From the NCBI RefSeq assembly GCF_032854445.1, contig NC_088301.1, positions 40,039,187 to 40,103,186 of the forward strand: a DNA stretch of 64,000 nucleotides, in the 5' to 3' direction. The position numbers and the translations under genes are program-made. This stretch comes from Liolophura sinensis. Lineage: Eukaryota; Mollusca; Polyplacophora; Chitonida; Chitonidae. Shown in pieces: positions 34,601 through 47,800 of the stretch. Under the pieces are notes generated by a model. The model was not told the DNA's origin. It did not search any database and saw nothing but the letters and a program-made list of their open reading frames with translations. How positions within the stretch are numbered: position 1 is the first letter of the stretch; the number at the start of each line of letters is the position of its first letter.

Positions 34601-37600
34601 TCATAATTTCTGCTTCGTTACATGTTGTATGGTAATGGTTTGCTTGATGCCAGTGCTATTGAGCGTAACAGGATACATCTGTGCATTTCTTCTAGATACC
34701 TAACTCTTAAATTTTTCATACCATTCTGGCACACATCATTTTCAGCCAATGTTGCATTTCAACTGGTCGGTGACAAATTTGGGTAAGTGAGTGAGACAGC
34801 CTGCGCAGATGGACACTCAAGAACAAAGTGTACGAGCTATATGCCATAACTATATGCCTTATGTCAGAGATAAAGGTTCAATTTCCATAGTATTACAATC
34901 AGATGTAGTGATTTTGTTGTCTTTGATGTTTCAGAAATGTATATTTATTTGCTTTATACACCCTGTCAAACCCTCCCCGCACATGCACTAAAACTCATCA
35001 AGATTGCCATAAAAATCTTGTTCTTCTTTAGATTAGATGTATTTTCTATGAGATTAAGAGGTTGTTTTTTTTTTGTTTTTTTACAGTGCTAATGGCTTAA
35101 AATATCACATTGAAAAAACAAAATGTGATGGCTCTTCAGAAAAGATCTTTGCCAATAGCGAGACAGAAGGAATGGGTAAGATACATGTACATGTATATTA
35201 AGTAAAGCTTGGAGTACCTCTATAGATAATGTACATGTAATTGTATATCTTAACTCTCTTCCCTTGTCCATGTGATTGCTGTAATTTTATTTGGCAGTTA
35301 GGGATTTTTGTGGGGGGGGTGCGGATCTTTGTGTCCAGTTTGATAGTATCTTATACAGCAGTTAGAGGGGAATCATAAGCATACAATGAGTATGTGAGTC
35401 ACCAATAAAGTTCAAAATCCATCCAGGTGTGTGAAAAAGTTTTCAACATTTAATGAATTCTATGATTGTCATTGGCCATTTGTTTTCTTGTAATAACTCC
35501 TTTAAATATTTTCTTTGATGTTCAGGAAAGTGTGATCATCAAAAGCAGGGTTGGAAGGCATTGATGCTAGCAATTTTTGATTGTTACCGATTTTATTGAG
35601 TTGAGAATCTGTGCAAAGTAATGATACTATTCTCTCCCTTTGTGTCTTGCAATTATATTTTTATAGCCACACACACACAGGATGCAGTAATATGTAATCA
35701 TTGTTCAGAATGTAATGATTTGTTCATCTCTTGTTGAAATTTTATTGTATTATAATGTCTTTTAATTGATACTGATTCTGATTTTCAGAAGATTTCCTAG
35801 ATGAAGATTTATGCCATCATGACGAGATATCAGTGTCAGATGACTTCTCCGATACCAGTATTGATCTCAGTTCCCAAGAGTCACCCCACAAGCACCTGTC
35901 CAGTTCTTCCCAGTCACAGTGTGAAGGGAAGGGACAGTCAGCACAAGTGGATAGACTGACAGAACTTGCTATTATAGCCACAAGCCCTCAGAGTCCCCTT
36001 ATGCAAAAATCTCTCCCAGTCAGAATAGACCAGACAAGGTTTGTATCTGACCTACTTTTTAACCCTGAGTTGTCCTGTGATTCAATATCGGTCATTGTAA
36101 CAGCAGCCCAGTTTGTCAGCATTTACACTCATGCAATACAGTGACTAGTTATATACATGCACATTCCTTGATTGTCACATGTGGATATCTCATTTCAAGG
36201 ATTTCTATGACAACTATGTAGAAAATACCACTGCGCGGTTTTTCACTTTGGAAATATTTCTCAATCACATCTAGTCAGTTCACCTTGTATAGATACATGT
36301 GTAGCCAAAGGCTTGGGGAATATAGGTCAACAATAAGTTGTTTGCACATGCGTAATATTAAAGATGTAGTGTAACTGATTTTGAGTAATATTTCAGTGGA
36401 CAAAATAACTTGAGACACATGAATTAAGTCAGATGTGTAATGCGGATGGTTTCAGTGTTAGACAGGTGTGTGATGTTTGACGGTCAGCATTTGATGTGGA
36501 AAGTAGTACTGGGTGGTACATGAATATATTCGTTGCCATTAGCCAAACCTGTGCAAAATTATGTTTATGATGTAACAGTGTAAAATGCTCTTGTTACTTT
36601 TTAAAAGTGGTTAATTGCTCATTCACATGGAAAGTAATTTTGGCGTTTACTAAGGAATTGTCAGATGTGTCATGTCAATAGTCAACTTCATATTTTGTTC
36701 AGACCCAACATAAATTCATTAATGCATGCAAATAATATGCATGCCTAAGTCTGAACATATTGCGTTAAAATTTCTGTACGAAGGTGATGTCACAAATACT
36801 GTAACATCTGGAGGTATGAATTGTTTTGTAAAAACATGACGTTGCTGACGTCATCATGATGCAGAATGTCGGGTTTTGTAGAACAAAATTGGAAATATAA
36901 AGGTCTGTTATACATTGCTTTAAGTAAATGGAAGCTCAGTGGTTTGCATTTGTACCGAAAAGGGGTACAAAACCATTCGAATGAGGTTACGAATGGATTG
37001 TTTTCAAAATGGTAAATTTCAAAATGTAGTTGTTAGCCTGCTAGAACAGCACAATGACCCAAGAGCCTATCCCCAATGAACTTGCTATGAGCTGAAGTCC
37101 AGCTCATGCTGGCTTTCTCTTTAGTCATGTGTGGGAAGGTCTGGCAGCAACTGCAGATTGCCAAGGGTTTCGCATGGCTTTGCCCATTTTCCACCCACCA
37201 TTATGCTGACTGTTGTCATGTAAGTGAAATATTCTTGAGTACGCATAGAACATCAGTTAAATATATGTTGTATATAAATCCCATTCTTACATTACTAAAT
37301 ACTGTAGTTGCTCTTTTTTGTTTTTTTATAGAGGCTCAGTGGTGCGATCTCTGGAGAAATCTTTACATACTTACACCCGTCCCTCTGAGTGCAGCCCTCC
37401 TTGGTCCACATCTTCACAAGACTTCTCCCCACCTTTACCAATACACTTGTCAGCTCCATCTAGTGTTGAATCTCTTCCAGATAACGAAGATCCATGGTAG
37501 GCTTGAGCTTAATTGTTGGTCTATTTGAACTTACAGAATATTGATTGTAGTGTTTATAACTTACAGCACTCTTTATCCTGGCAATCTGATAAGAAAACAT

Positions 37601-40600
37601 TTTTTAATGATGCACTTTATTGAGTAGATAGTAAAATGATCTTTAGCCATGCTTAAAACAGTACCAAAGATCCCTTGAATCTCTCTGTCATGTTTGTATT
37701 TCAATCAAGTTCTTGCAGAGAGGCCATTCTTTGTTGTTAAGAAAGGATTGCAACTAATACTGTGCCTTCATGCCTGGTTTTATTTTGGGTTACTCTGCCT
37801 GCTGTCCTCTCTTTGCAACACCAAAAGTTTCAAAGATAGATAAATGCATCACTGCTACAGAGTTATTTCCATATTACTAGCACTGGTACTTTGATCAATA
37901 CTGCGTTTGATTTGGGCAGCCCCAAGAGTACATACATGTACATGTTGTTTGTGTTTCATTTGTCAGTTGTGAGGTGGAGGGTGACTCCGTGGTAACCTCT
38001 TCGTCTCCTTGTCCATCCTGCCCTCAGGACATGGGGTCTTGTGATGCTACATGGACACATCCGTGGCCAACTCCTGTCTGGCAGTGCTTCACAAAAGGTA
38101 CATTTTGGTGCAATATTTCTGTATATCTGAACTATTTGAACTTGACCAAACTAATGTAAAATTGTAAACTGGTGTACGGAAAATTTATTATATTGTTGAT
38201 TTAAGCTGTACTCAACATTATTTCATGTACTCTGTATCATAAACAATCAGATGTGAGAAAAACATTGCATTTTACTGTGTAACAGCACCTTTAACTTTAT
38301 AGTGTGCATACTTAACAAACTTTCAGATATATTTTTAAGACATAGGAAGCCAAATTACATCCAGTGCAAGCTTCTTGGGCATCTCCAGGCATTCATTATT
38401 TTCTTCATTATGAAATGCGTTTGAAATTAGGTGATACATGAAATAATGTCATATGGTAAAATCTGTTTTTTTTTTTTTTTTTAATATTCAGTAGGTGCAT
38501 ATCATTGCTTCTTATTTCTGCTGGCAGATTGTAAAATTAAGTTTTTATCAAAGAACCGAGAAGAATGGCAAAATGCTCAAGATTTGGCTGACAGACAAAA
38601 ACTTATGGCCACAGCTACTTGTGTACAAAGTGAATTATTAGATATCAGGTGAGAGAATTGCAGAAGTCATTGGATATATTCATTGGAGTTGCACTTTTAT
38701 TTTAGGTACCATAATTTAAGGCTCAGTTTTTCGTGGAATTCAATCCATTAAGATTCCCCAATTTACACTGCAATAAAAAGAATGTTAAATACATACATGT
38801 ACAATAAGTGTGTGCAAGTTGAAATAATAACTGAGCTCTTTACTCACATTATTTTGTGTGTTATACCTTCAAAGAATCCCTGTAATGACCAATATATCAT
38901 AGATGTATATTGTTGTGAATCAGTTTAATATCAGTTTGTATGTCTGTGGTATTATTTATGTGTGATGATCTGATCTTTTACAGCTATGCAAATAATGGGC
39001 TTCGGTTACTTGAAATCCATGAAGTAGAGACAGACCCTTGCACAACAGTTGAGCTAAAGTTAACCCCTAACCTTTCCACTCAACCAGATGTCCTTGTTCG
39101 GTGTCGTTTAAACCATCCATTCTTTGTGAGAGATAAAGGTGCCTCTTTAAGTATTCATTGTGACATTGTGCCCATAATATTCTACTTATGAATATACTGC
39201 CTCTATAGCATGGCTCAGTGGCTGTAATCTTGGAATTAAAACTACAGTGGACACTTACACAGAACTTTTCTCCTAACATCTGACTCAAGTCACTCTTCTC
39301 CCAACATTTTTTTGTAAAAGATGTTGTCTAGGTTACAGCACCATCAGATGATGTAATTTACAGGAGAAGATGTGAAATACTGATTTACAAAGTTTTGTGA
39401 CAGAGGGTCCAGATACTTTTTCTGCTTTGTCATACACTAGTTCTTTACATAACTTCATCTAATTGGCCTTTTAGTCTGTGTGCTTCTACTGCTAGTAAAA
39501 CAGCATCTTTAAAGTAACACTTTGTTACTTTGTATTTTCAGCTTCTGGATTGGTTATGATTTGCAATGTATAATTTTAATAAAACAGCCATTTAATGCAG
39601 TTAGTTAATACATGTAGTATGCCTCCACTGGGTTAAATCATACACTTCACTTCACTGTAGGCCCTTCACTGAAAATTAGCACCCAACCCTGTCTTAAGTA
39701 CATTTCAACTAACACAATGCCAGTTTGGCTTATTATAATAACGTATGTAGTATACTACATGTAGGTTGATTGCTATAGATTTATAGTGGAATCACTAACA
39801 TTGTGGTTTACTGTCATTTAAAATGCTGTATGTAATGTAAAATCCTTGTGACCTTACAGTTGTTATATATAGATAGAGTACATGTACGGACATGCTTTCA
39901 TTAATTTTCTCCTTTTTTTCTTTTCGATAATGTTTCTCTCACATCTTTGAGTGATTTAGATAAAAAATAGATGATGAAAATGATCTCTCATGGTGATAAT
40001 TTCCACATTTCAGGTTGGTCATCACTTGACCCAAGTAACACTGCAGAGCATTATGGGATTCCTTGTCGGGTGTTGACCATAGAAGATGTTTGTTTATCAC
40101 CATCCCATCCTGAGGCCACAATGATGTACGAACACTTAAGCGACTTTTTACAATACATGCAGATCACATTAATGGCAAATCTAAATATGTTAATAACTTT
40201 ATAAAAAGTTTTTTTTTTCATATCAACTTTATCACCAAGGTCGACATATTCATCATTTGCGCTAATTTTTTTTTTTTAAATTTAATTGAAATATTTTTAA
40301 GATTGAATGTTTTGAGTATTTCAATCATATAGGTTTGATCTGATTGATTTTAAATTCTGTCTTTTCAGCCATGATTTTACTCCCATGGATACATCAGCAG
40401 TGTTTGCCCTGAGCAATATGAAAAAGGTGGGTTATATGCTGTATTCATTTTGTTTCACATAGACAACAGAAAAGTTGCACATCACCCACCAGAAGCATTT
40501 ATGTGGTTGATGATTTAGGGATTGTAATGTTGTGGTCATCTAGTGTTGTCCACTGGTTAGGGAACTATAGGTTAAACCAGTCAAGCCAAAGTAAAGCAGA

Positions 40601-41970
40601 GTAGACAGTTTGTGGCATTCATTATACAAGGTGAATCATATTAACTGAGGCATGAACTTAATTCGGAGAAAATTCATGATGTCCACTGAGAAGTGTTTCA
40701 AAGCAACACTCAAGAAAGTGAGGTCATTCTTCTTAACATTTTTGACTGTAAGGCATCTAAAGTTGTCAGTCTGGAACAAATTATACCATGCTGCATGCAT
40801 AATCAGGCCATATTGCTTCCCTTTTAATCATGTTCTTACATTCAAAGCTCAACCCATTGATGTGTATTACCATCACGTGACTAAAAAGATCCTTAACATA
40901 AGCAAGAAAACACCCTAAGTTTAGCATTTCTCAAGTTACACAGTTTCCTTGATTCGTATTCGTCCGTCTACCTTATATGGCCATTCAAGTTTTTTTGAAG
41001 TTTGATTACTTTATCATCAGAAAAAATTAAATGTTGTCATCAAAAGTGCTGTTTTAAACCCTTCACGTGCTCCCACAAGTGCATTTATACATACCAAACT
41101 TTACGTGAAATCCAGTCATCAAAGTGTGCCGTCTTTGTACTTAGGTTACATGCTGCAAGTAGTATAGGGGCTCAGGCATGTGAAAGCCCATCTTAATCTC
41201 ATTTGAACTTAGTGGTAAAGAAGATAACAATGTTTATATCTCCTTGTAGTACTGCAGTGAATTTTTGTGAATAATATAATTGCAGCAAAGACTGGATCAG
41301 GAAATGAGCCCAAAACACATTTCAGAATCACCTGGTAAACGATCTCCTTCTAAGTTCCCCACAGATGGGGAATTTAAACCAAAGCGACCAATGAACTCTT
41401 TCATGCTGTTTGCCAAAAAGTACCGAGTCGAGCTGACAAAAAAATATCCTGGACGAGACAACAGGTAAATGTGTTCTAAACTGTCTATTGTCTAAATAAT
41501 ACATACATCTAGCACGGTTATGTGAGGCGTTTTCTCTAGTGGAAATCGGCAATAACCTTTTAGAATTCTTAACAGTAAAGGAGAAAAGCATGTTGCAAAA
41601 TGAAAAATGTGAAGCCATATTTAGTAGTTTTTTTTCATATCGAATTAAACCAACATGAGATTTGTGGTTTATGTCTTTTTTCCGGCAGTGGTTACAACAA
41701 ATAAAAACTTTTTTTGTTTCATTTTATGTTTGGCTCTGTGTGAAGGATATATGTATAATACTTTAAATATACATAAATAAGATATGTATAATTGATAACT
41801 GGAAATCGTGTTTCAGAGCAATCAGTGTGATGTTGGGTGATAAGTGGAAGCAGATGACAATTGAAGAGCGGGACAGGTATGCTCAAGAAGCCCGCATGCT
41901 GGCAGAAGAACAGAAGAAAATTCATCCAGACTGCTGGAAAAGAAAGCGCTTCACACCTGATCCTCCCTAG
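25647..41970 (+). CDS. HBP1: HMG-box transcription factor HBP1, 12 exons
   Basis: HBP1 is a sequence-specific HMG-box factor that mostly represses cell-cycle and Wnt-target genes. Exons: 25647-25661, 34360-34574, 35087-35175, 35789-36038, 37332-37496, 37967-38097, 38528-38648, 38984-39138, 40014-40125, 40369-40426, 41286-41464, 41817-41970. All phases match, giving 547 residues (human about 514). Order: two zinc fingers (residues 37-90); an acidic/serine-rich part with LTELAIIATSPQSPLMQ, nearly identical to the human motif; an AXH domain (about 275-430, with WPTPVWQCF, CRLNHPFFVRDKG and GWSS..HYGIPC); and an HMG box (about 470-538, KPKRPMNSFMLFAKKYR) ending in PDCWKRKR, as in human HBP1. The first exon encodes only MASVE and is separated by an 8.7 kb intron, but its donor and phase fit. 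The gene is head-to-head with CENPK. Confidence 0.95.
27018..27142 (+). mobile_element. SINE, 3' end only
   Basis: Keeps GGGCTCTACTCAGTTTCC, CACCATATAAGGCTGACTG, AAATATTCTTGATGACGGCG and an AAATAAATAAAT tail. The tRNA part is absent. Same family as 3901-4150. Confidence 0.8.
28690..31040 (+). mobile_element. Dead LINE (jockey/CR1-like non-LTR retrotransposon)
   Basis: Endonuclease end: AISDHFPICITL is encoded near 28817-28852. A linker (KHAHLKTRRVKYLSW, near 29000-29045) is typical of jockey/CR1-type elements. Reverse transcriptase relics follow: RPISVL near 29680, NQSG near 29762, DFKKTFDTVNHDILL near 29868-29915 and NPLKSKYMIFGSRQ near 30030-30075. Further on is VWNCLPIHVKEAPSL near 30567-30612. 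The frame breaks repeatedly through stops and indels, part of the polymerase core is missing and a foreign segment interrupts it at 29320-29527, so the copy cannot be active. The 3' limit is approximate. Confidence 0.82.
29320..29527. mobile_element. Nested ~208-bp insertion in the LINE
   Basis: CATGAT occurs at 29314-29319 and again at 29528-29533, directly flanking the segment, and LINE-like sequence continues on both sides. The insert holds a CG-rich, partly palindromic core (CCGGGGCCTAGCCGGCCCC near 29405). Family unknown. Confidence 0.5.
31560..32760. repeat. Degenerate tandem repeat array, unit ~155-190 bp
   Basis: A unit containing GAAGAACCCTATTGATTTTC, CCTTTTTCTTCAAGG(T/C)CATT, GGGGTCATTTAAGTTAAATT and ATCTCTAGAATGGTTTA recurs at least four times between about 32170 and 32750. 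Weaker relatives (AAGAAC plus ATTCA or CCATTAA parts) occur back to 31640. A short ACACTTACACTAC triplication sits at 32205-32232. Copies are too diverged for a young satellite. Confidence 0.75.
34450..35150 (+). other. Two zinc fingers at the HBP1 N-terminus
   Basis: Finger 1 is C37-x4-C42-x12-H55-x3-H59. Finger 2 is C68-x2-C71-x12-H84-x5-C90, a C2HC form. Finger 2 is split by intron 2 between the TFK and SANGL parts. Vertebrate HBP1 as I know it has no such fingers, so this is an invertebrate-type or lineage-specific N-terminus. Confidence 0.85.
35300..35785 (+). other. HBP1 intron 3, no feature seen
   Basis: Ordinary AT-rich intron with a poly-G tract near 35310 and a short CA run near 35671. 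No exon or mobile element recognised. Confidence 0.5.
37044..37258 (+). mobile_element. SINE, diverged
   Basis: Lies in HBP1 intron 4, ending about 75 bases before exon 5. Keeps AATGACCCAAGAGCC, GCTGAAGTCCAGCTCATGCT, GTGTGGGAAGGTCTGGCAGC and AAATATTCTTGAGTACG. The tRNA head is lost. Confidence 0.82.
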
Positions 41971-42607
41971 ATCTCAGGTATGATGTGACAGTATTAAGGT
42001 TTCACAGAATGCACTTAATAAAGGCTTCACAATGATGTTAATACAAGTAATATATGCTTTAAAGTGAAAGAAATAAAACTGATCAGTTTCCAAAGAAACA
42101 TTCCCTGAATAAAACTGGATGAGTTGCTTAAACTAAAAAGACATGCCTGTAAATTTAGCTCCGAGATCAGTTAACTATGATGTTTATAGCTTAGCTTCCA
42201 TATTAAATACTCTGAATCATCACATTCACCAACCTGAAACTCGGTCCTGTTGCCTGTGCTGTCCTTACTAATTCTGAATTCATATCACCTCATCATGCAG
42301 GAATAATAATGACCATAACATCGCCATGAACACATTTGAGCATTGGAAACCACCATTTTTTAATCATCTTATTTTTTCACAATAATAGCATACACGTATT
42401 CACAAATAACTAGGTGATAAGAAGTCAGAATTATGGTGGGATTAAAGGAAACAAGTACATCTTTGACATATTGAGGACAGCAGGCTTGAAAGATCGAGTT
42501 TCAGGTTAGTGAATGGAGACTGAGTACAGATCTGAAAGCTAACCTGGGAAGAATGTAAGCGATCTCAGATCTATGGGAAAAGTAACAACATGGCAGCACT
42601 TATATTT

Positions 42608-42800
42608 TCATTTATTTATTTGAGTTGTGTTTTACACTGTACTCAAGAATAGTTCACTTATATGGCAGCCTACATTGTGCTGGGAGAAATCCATGCAGAG
42701 CCTGGGGGAAACCCACAACCATTCAGAGGTTGCTAACAGACCTTCTGACTTACGCTGGGGAGGAAGGAGCTGGACTTGACCCAACAGCTTACACATTCAT
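42608..42800 (-). mobile_element. SINE, inverted
   Basis: Read on the minus strand: 3' tail (TTTATTTATTTGAG on plus), ACTCAAGAATAGTTCACTTA, GGAGAAATCCATGCAGAGCC and GAAACCCACAACCATTC. It may be carried in the HBP1 3' untranslated region. Confidence 0.82.
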
Positions 42801-45512
42801 GACCTGACGATGTACGAGCCAAGTCTGTATTAAAATGGATGCTTTTCTGTGATTTCCAGGTTGTGACGCCAGAGGCTATTACACTGCCCATACTACAGCC
42901 TTCAGTGATGGAGTTCATTGTGACCCTGTGATCTCATCAAACACCACTGCCACTGGGTGATTCTACAACCTTGTTATTATATTTTGGAATAATTTACATA
43001 TTATCGGTGCTTTAAGCACTGTGCTGTATCGTCCACATAAAGTAACATTGTATATGGCCTACAAAGTGCTTCCTGTTAAATGATTATATGGTTTGTTGAT
43101 CTTCTTAAAGTTTACATTCCTGTTGGAAATGCAGCATTTATTTATTGGGACCATTATCATGCCAAAGATATGGACCATGAAACTACTTGTACAACAATCA
43201 TGCATCTACACCAAGCTCTGATCAAGTGTTGTGTTTTGTTTTTTTTTTTATAATCAAAATTTATTACTTTGTTTTACTGTTTTGCTCATTCCTTGTAAAT
43301 GCATGTTCATCATGTTGATTGTGTTTTAAATTGACAACATTTATAAAGTAATGTTTATGACAGACCTTAAGGGGCAAAAACTCTTGTATAAATTCCAGTA
43401 GAACTGGCATGTTTTACTTTTAACCTTCTGCCACTTAAATCTTAGTTATCAGAAACAGGTTCAGATGGTAACAAATTGTGCTTTGCAACCTAAGTAAACC
43501 AATGTTAGGGAGCTTATCAAGATTTGGCAGGGACCTACCGATTTGCAAGGAAGCTTTGTTTATCTTGAACACGTGTATTTGCTCCCAACTGCTTTCACTT
43601 CAGTACCTTTCCACTCTCCCTCTACCATTGGTGAAAATACTTTACCAGCCAACATAAAAAAAAATGTAATATTTGGTGAAAGTGCCCTTTTGCCCTTTAA
43701 ACTTGCCGATCATGCATATATGTTGATTGAAATGGAAGCATATTAACAGTCAGTGCATGTCTAGATTCGCTCTACGTGTAAAAGTGCAAGCAAAACTATT
43801 TCAAAGGAGAGAACAAAACAGAATGTAGCTTGTAATCCTTTGTTAAAGAAAGCATGTCCATGAGTGATATGGACCTGGTATTGCACTTTGTAGTGCTTCA
43901 GTTTATATGCTTTTCCATGCCCCATCGCCTCACTGACAAATGATATTCTTTCTGGTTTTGACTGAGATTATTCCAAATTTTGCCCTGCTGTGAATTGTGT
44001 GTCATCTATCATTCCTCTACAGACATGGCTTGTAGTATATGTTTATGGTTTTACATATTGTTTTCCGAATATGTATGCTTTTACATTAGTCACCCTTTTG
44101 CATGGCAAATGTCTTTATTTTAAGGTTTCAATCATTAATCATCTCTGTTATTATCCATAATACGTGAAGAATTCCATCATGCCGTATTTATAATCTCATT
44201 TCTGGTCAACAGATATGTACTTTCATGATTTCACACCATGCAAAAGATGGTATCAGTATTGGTATTGTTCTGCCATATTTGGCCTAAAGCCTTTTTAATG
44301 ACACTTGAAATGTATGTAAATTTTCATCCCTATTTATGCAGGCTAATAGGTATACTTTGTAACTGGAACACAGTACATATATTTTTGCATTTGGGAACAA
44401 ATCGACTATGTTTCTAGAAGTAATCCCTATTTCAAAAGCTGATGCCGTAAAGTCTAAAGGGTGTAAAGTACATTTAAACTGAAAAGATCAAGGCAGTATG
44501 TGTACTATAAATTTGATAAATGAACGTGTAAATATTAGTCTTTATACAGCAGTACATTTATTATTTTTGACATGGTACCTTCATCTGCTGCAAATGCAAC
44601 ACTCCGTCTGGTCAAAACCTTAATTTTTATGGCTTCATAATTAGTTTTAATTCATTGTTTGCGTCAACTACATGTATGCTTGTTGATGTATTCATTAAAC
44701 CCCAGTTTAATTGCCAAATTCCCCTCAGGCTGTTGTATATAGTATATATGTAATAGTAAGTCACTCATTCAAGTGTCCCTTGTTGAGGCTAGCGTTCATT
44801 CCAACATGTATATAATAATGCCATAGCCTATCCATTGTGGTGGCTTTCTTAGATTGCATTTTTGTGCATTAAAGTGAACATTTCATTAGAAGCGCTAATT
44901 CCTGCATGGAACTTATCCAACATTTGGTTTGACAGAACAAGCATATCTTATTCAATTGGTTTGAAATTAAGAAGACATGCTGTTATTTTGGTATTATTCA
45001 TATGGCATTCTTTTGGGGGTGCATTAGAGTACATATACCATAGTGCCAATTAAAATCTTCAAAGTTTGGCCATAATATTATGCATATAACATCTTTATAA
45101 TATACATGCAAATTTTTATTTAATGAAGTTTTTGGCAGCACCACCGACTGAATCATGATGTTTCTTTTTGTTTTTTGGAAAGACTTTTTGTTCCCTGTTT
45201 AAAGTTATTTGTTAAAATTGTGTTCCAGGAAGTTGGTTACAGAATTTATGATAAGCTTTACAAATTCATGGATATTTCATTAATCATTAGCTATGAGCTT
45301 ACTGTAATTAAGGATAGACGTGCTTTACACATGTGAATTTTCAAAGGTGCAATTCAATTTGCTATAATTAAGTACATGTACTCTACATATACGTTTACAA
45401 TATTGCATTTGGTTAAATCAAACATTCCTTCATACTATGTGCTATCAAGGTCATTTCTGTTGTCACACCAATTAACATGGGATTACAAAGACATGAAACT
45501 GTCTTAAGCTTA

Positions 45513-45877
45513 AACCCCATTCACACGGCCAAAATTCAAACCGGATCAAATCTGAACTGGTTTAAATCAAAGCCAATTGTAAAAATGCGTGCCTTTACAT
45601 GGCCATATGGCCAAGCCAGTTTTAACCCAGTTCAGGGACTTGCCAGTTCACATGGCCACATTTAACTCGGTTTAGTAATCCTGACCTCCATGTACCTGGG
45701 GCATTTAATCCAGTTAACGTTCACATGGCACAGATAAATCCGCTAAAGCCCTGAAACCGGGTTAAAGCCACACCAGATTAAATGCCCCCACTTTGGGTTC
45801 ACATAGGCGACGTCAAATTGACTCAAAGCCACTTTCGCAAGGTAAACAAGCTTAATTTTGCCCGTGTGAACGGGGTA
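45513..45877. mobile_element. 365-bp terminal-inverted-repeat element
   Basis: The left end ACCCCATTCACACGGCCAAA pairs with the reverse complement of the right end, ACCCCGTTCACACGGGCAAA, for about 24 bases with few mismatches. The interior repeats AACC(G/C)GGTTTAAA- and TTCACATGGC-like words several times on both strands. There is no open frame of note. It is a nonautonomous DNA transposon of unassigned superfamily, and no clear target-site duplication was seen. Confidence 0.78.
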
Positions 45878-46565
45878 TGAAAATAGAAACTCAATTTCTG
45901 ACCTTATTCCTGATTTAAGATTCTACTGTAAGCTTTAATTTTCATTTCTGTCTAAAACAAAAATCTTTCGCTAAACAGATTTATCGCAGAAAACCGTTCT
46001 GAAGCAAGATTGAGTTTGTACCCAGTCATTTCAGATTCATTATCCTGGGGCAAGTCCTCTTCATGAAATAGTATTTACATGGTTCTGTGGTAATTAACTA
46101 TTGCTGACTGGATTGTGGAATTTGCAATTTCTACCACACATATAGGCTAAACAGAATGTTGGTGACTGTGTATGTACCACGTTTCTGATGGTGTACATGA
46201 ATTGTAAAATAACCAATGGTATCAAAATGTAAAAAAATAAATACAAAGAACCAATTTTTTTTTTCACTGAAAATATTAAATGTTCTTTTTCCATTTTCAA
46301 ATTTTATTTATGTCCAACACATTATTTATCAGAATTTACTATAACATGTGGTCTTTAGGTAGTCATCTATATTAATACATTTCCAAGAAAATGAAGAACT
46401 ACTGTAACGTATTCAAGGTGCTTAAATGTTATCTGTCAAACAGATGTACTGTACTCAAAATAAAGCTTTTTTTAAATCAGTATGTTTGTGTGAACATTGG
46501 TTATGTTTTCCACTGGGACAAGGACTAGTTTTACAGGGCATATTTCACCATATTACGTGGTTCTA

Positions 46566-46690
46566 TTGTGCTAGTGCAGCACAATGGCCCATGACCTTCT
46601 CACCTATGTGGTCGCTGTGAATTCCAGTCCAGTTCATGCTGACTTTCTCCCTGGCGGTACGTGAAAAGTTCTTCCAGCAGCCTATGAGTG
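46566..46690 (+). mobile_element. SINE, 5' part only
   Basis: Keeps GCTAGTGCAGCACAATGGCC, GTGGTCGCTGTGAATTCCAG and GGCGGTACGTGAAAAGTTCT, then loses similarity. The 3' body and tail are missing, unlike the usual 5' truncation of this family. Confidence 0.72.
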
Positions 46691-47800
46691 GTTCTGAAGC
46701 AAATCTTTTTCTGTCGTATATCTTGGCATCTATTTACTTAAGATTAACATATTTACAATATACAAACAAATTTTCTGTCAGTATACAGTTTTCATCAAGT
46801 CTTCCTTTATAGCACTCGACTAATAGAATATGAATTCCGATCGAATTAACTAAACTGACAGCACAAAAGTAATACTTAAGTGATTATGAGCCAAACAACA
46901 AATGAGACAACACCAAAAGGCATATGTACTGAAATGGAATGATCAGTTACTGATGTATGCCATATTCTGATACAGATGTATAAATTAGCACCTCAAAAAA
47001 TAATCAAGCACAAACATTAGATACCTCTAGGATAACAAATGGAAGATGCATGTGGATATTTTCATATGTTCATCCAAAATGACCCAAATAGCACTATTCT
47101 TTCTTGTTTTTTTTCACTAAAATTTGAACCTTCAACAATATAGGCTTTGCAAAATTTAATATACCATAGTAAAATTATGGGTGATATAAAGAAAAATCAA
47201 CAAACCATGTAAATTAAGAACAACAACAACAACAAAAAATTACTGAGCAAGATACTAAATACCCCTCAGCCATAAGCAGTTGCCAGAGATAGGTGTACAT
47301 GTAAAAACAGAGGCACAGGCCAAGTGACTTTGAAAAAACAGATCAAGATCAAGGTCAATGCAAAACTGTTAGTTCTTCTACAACTAGCTGCATATCTGAA
47401 ACATGTTTGAAGAAAATTACTGAAGGGTTTTGTGTCCACAAGTAACAAAATGTAACTTTAATAAGGACACATGACCATGAAAAAATTGACTCGGGTCATA
47501 GAAAATGAAGGGTTTTTCGTGTGCCTAAGTGTTTATGCATTAACAGACTGTAACCTTGACTAAAGTCAATCGAGAGACACATGGATGGTCTAACACCAAG
47601 CGTTGCAAGCATAGTGTACCTCAATTTTTCAATGGTTGAATTTTATTAAAGGGGTAAAAAAGAGCACCATTTGTTGGAAGTAGGAGTCATTTTAATATTA
47701 CAATTTGTTAAAACTATTTCCCACATATACATAGTGTGTAGCCTGCAAAAAATATGTGAGGAATATCAGATTCCAAGAGACAGACAACTCCTATCAACAA

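Larger units (their letters stand above)
41971..47800. other. HBP1 3' region and intergenic spacer
   Basis: No coding exon is supported. A donor-like CAG/GTATGA right after the HBP1 stop (41978) and an acceptor-like TTTCCAG near 42860 could mark an alternatively spliced 3' untranslated exon. The rest holds SINEs at 42608 and 46566, a TIR element at 45513 and AT-rich sequence. The poly(A) site was not determined. Confidence 0.5.
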
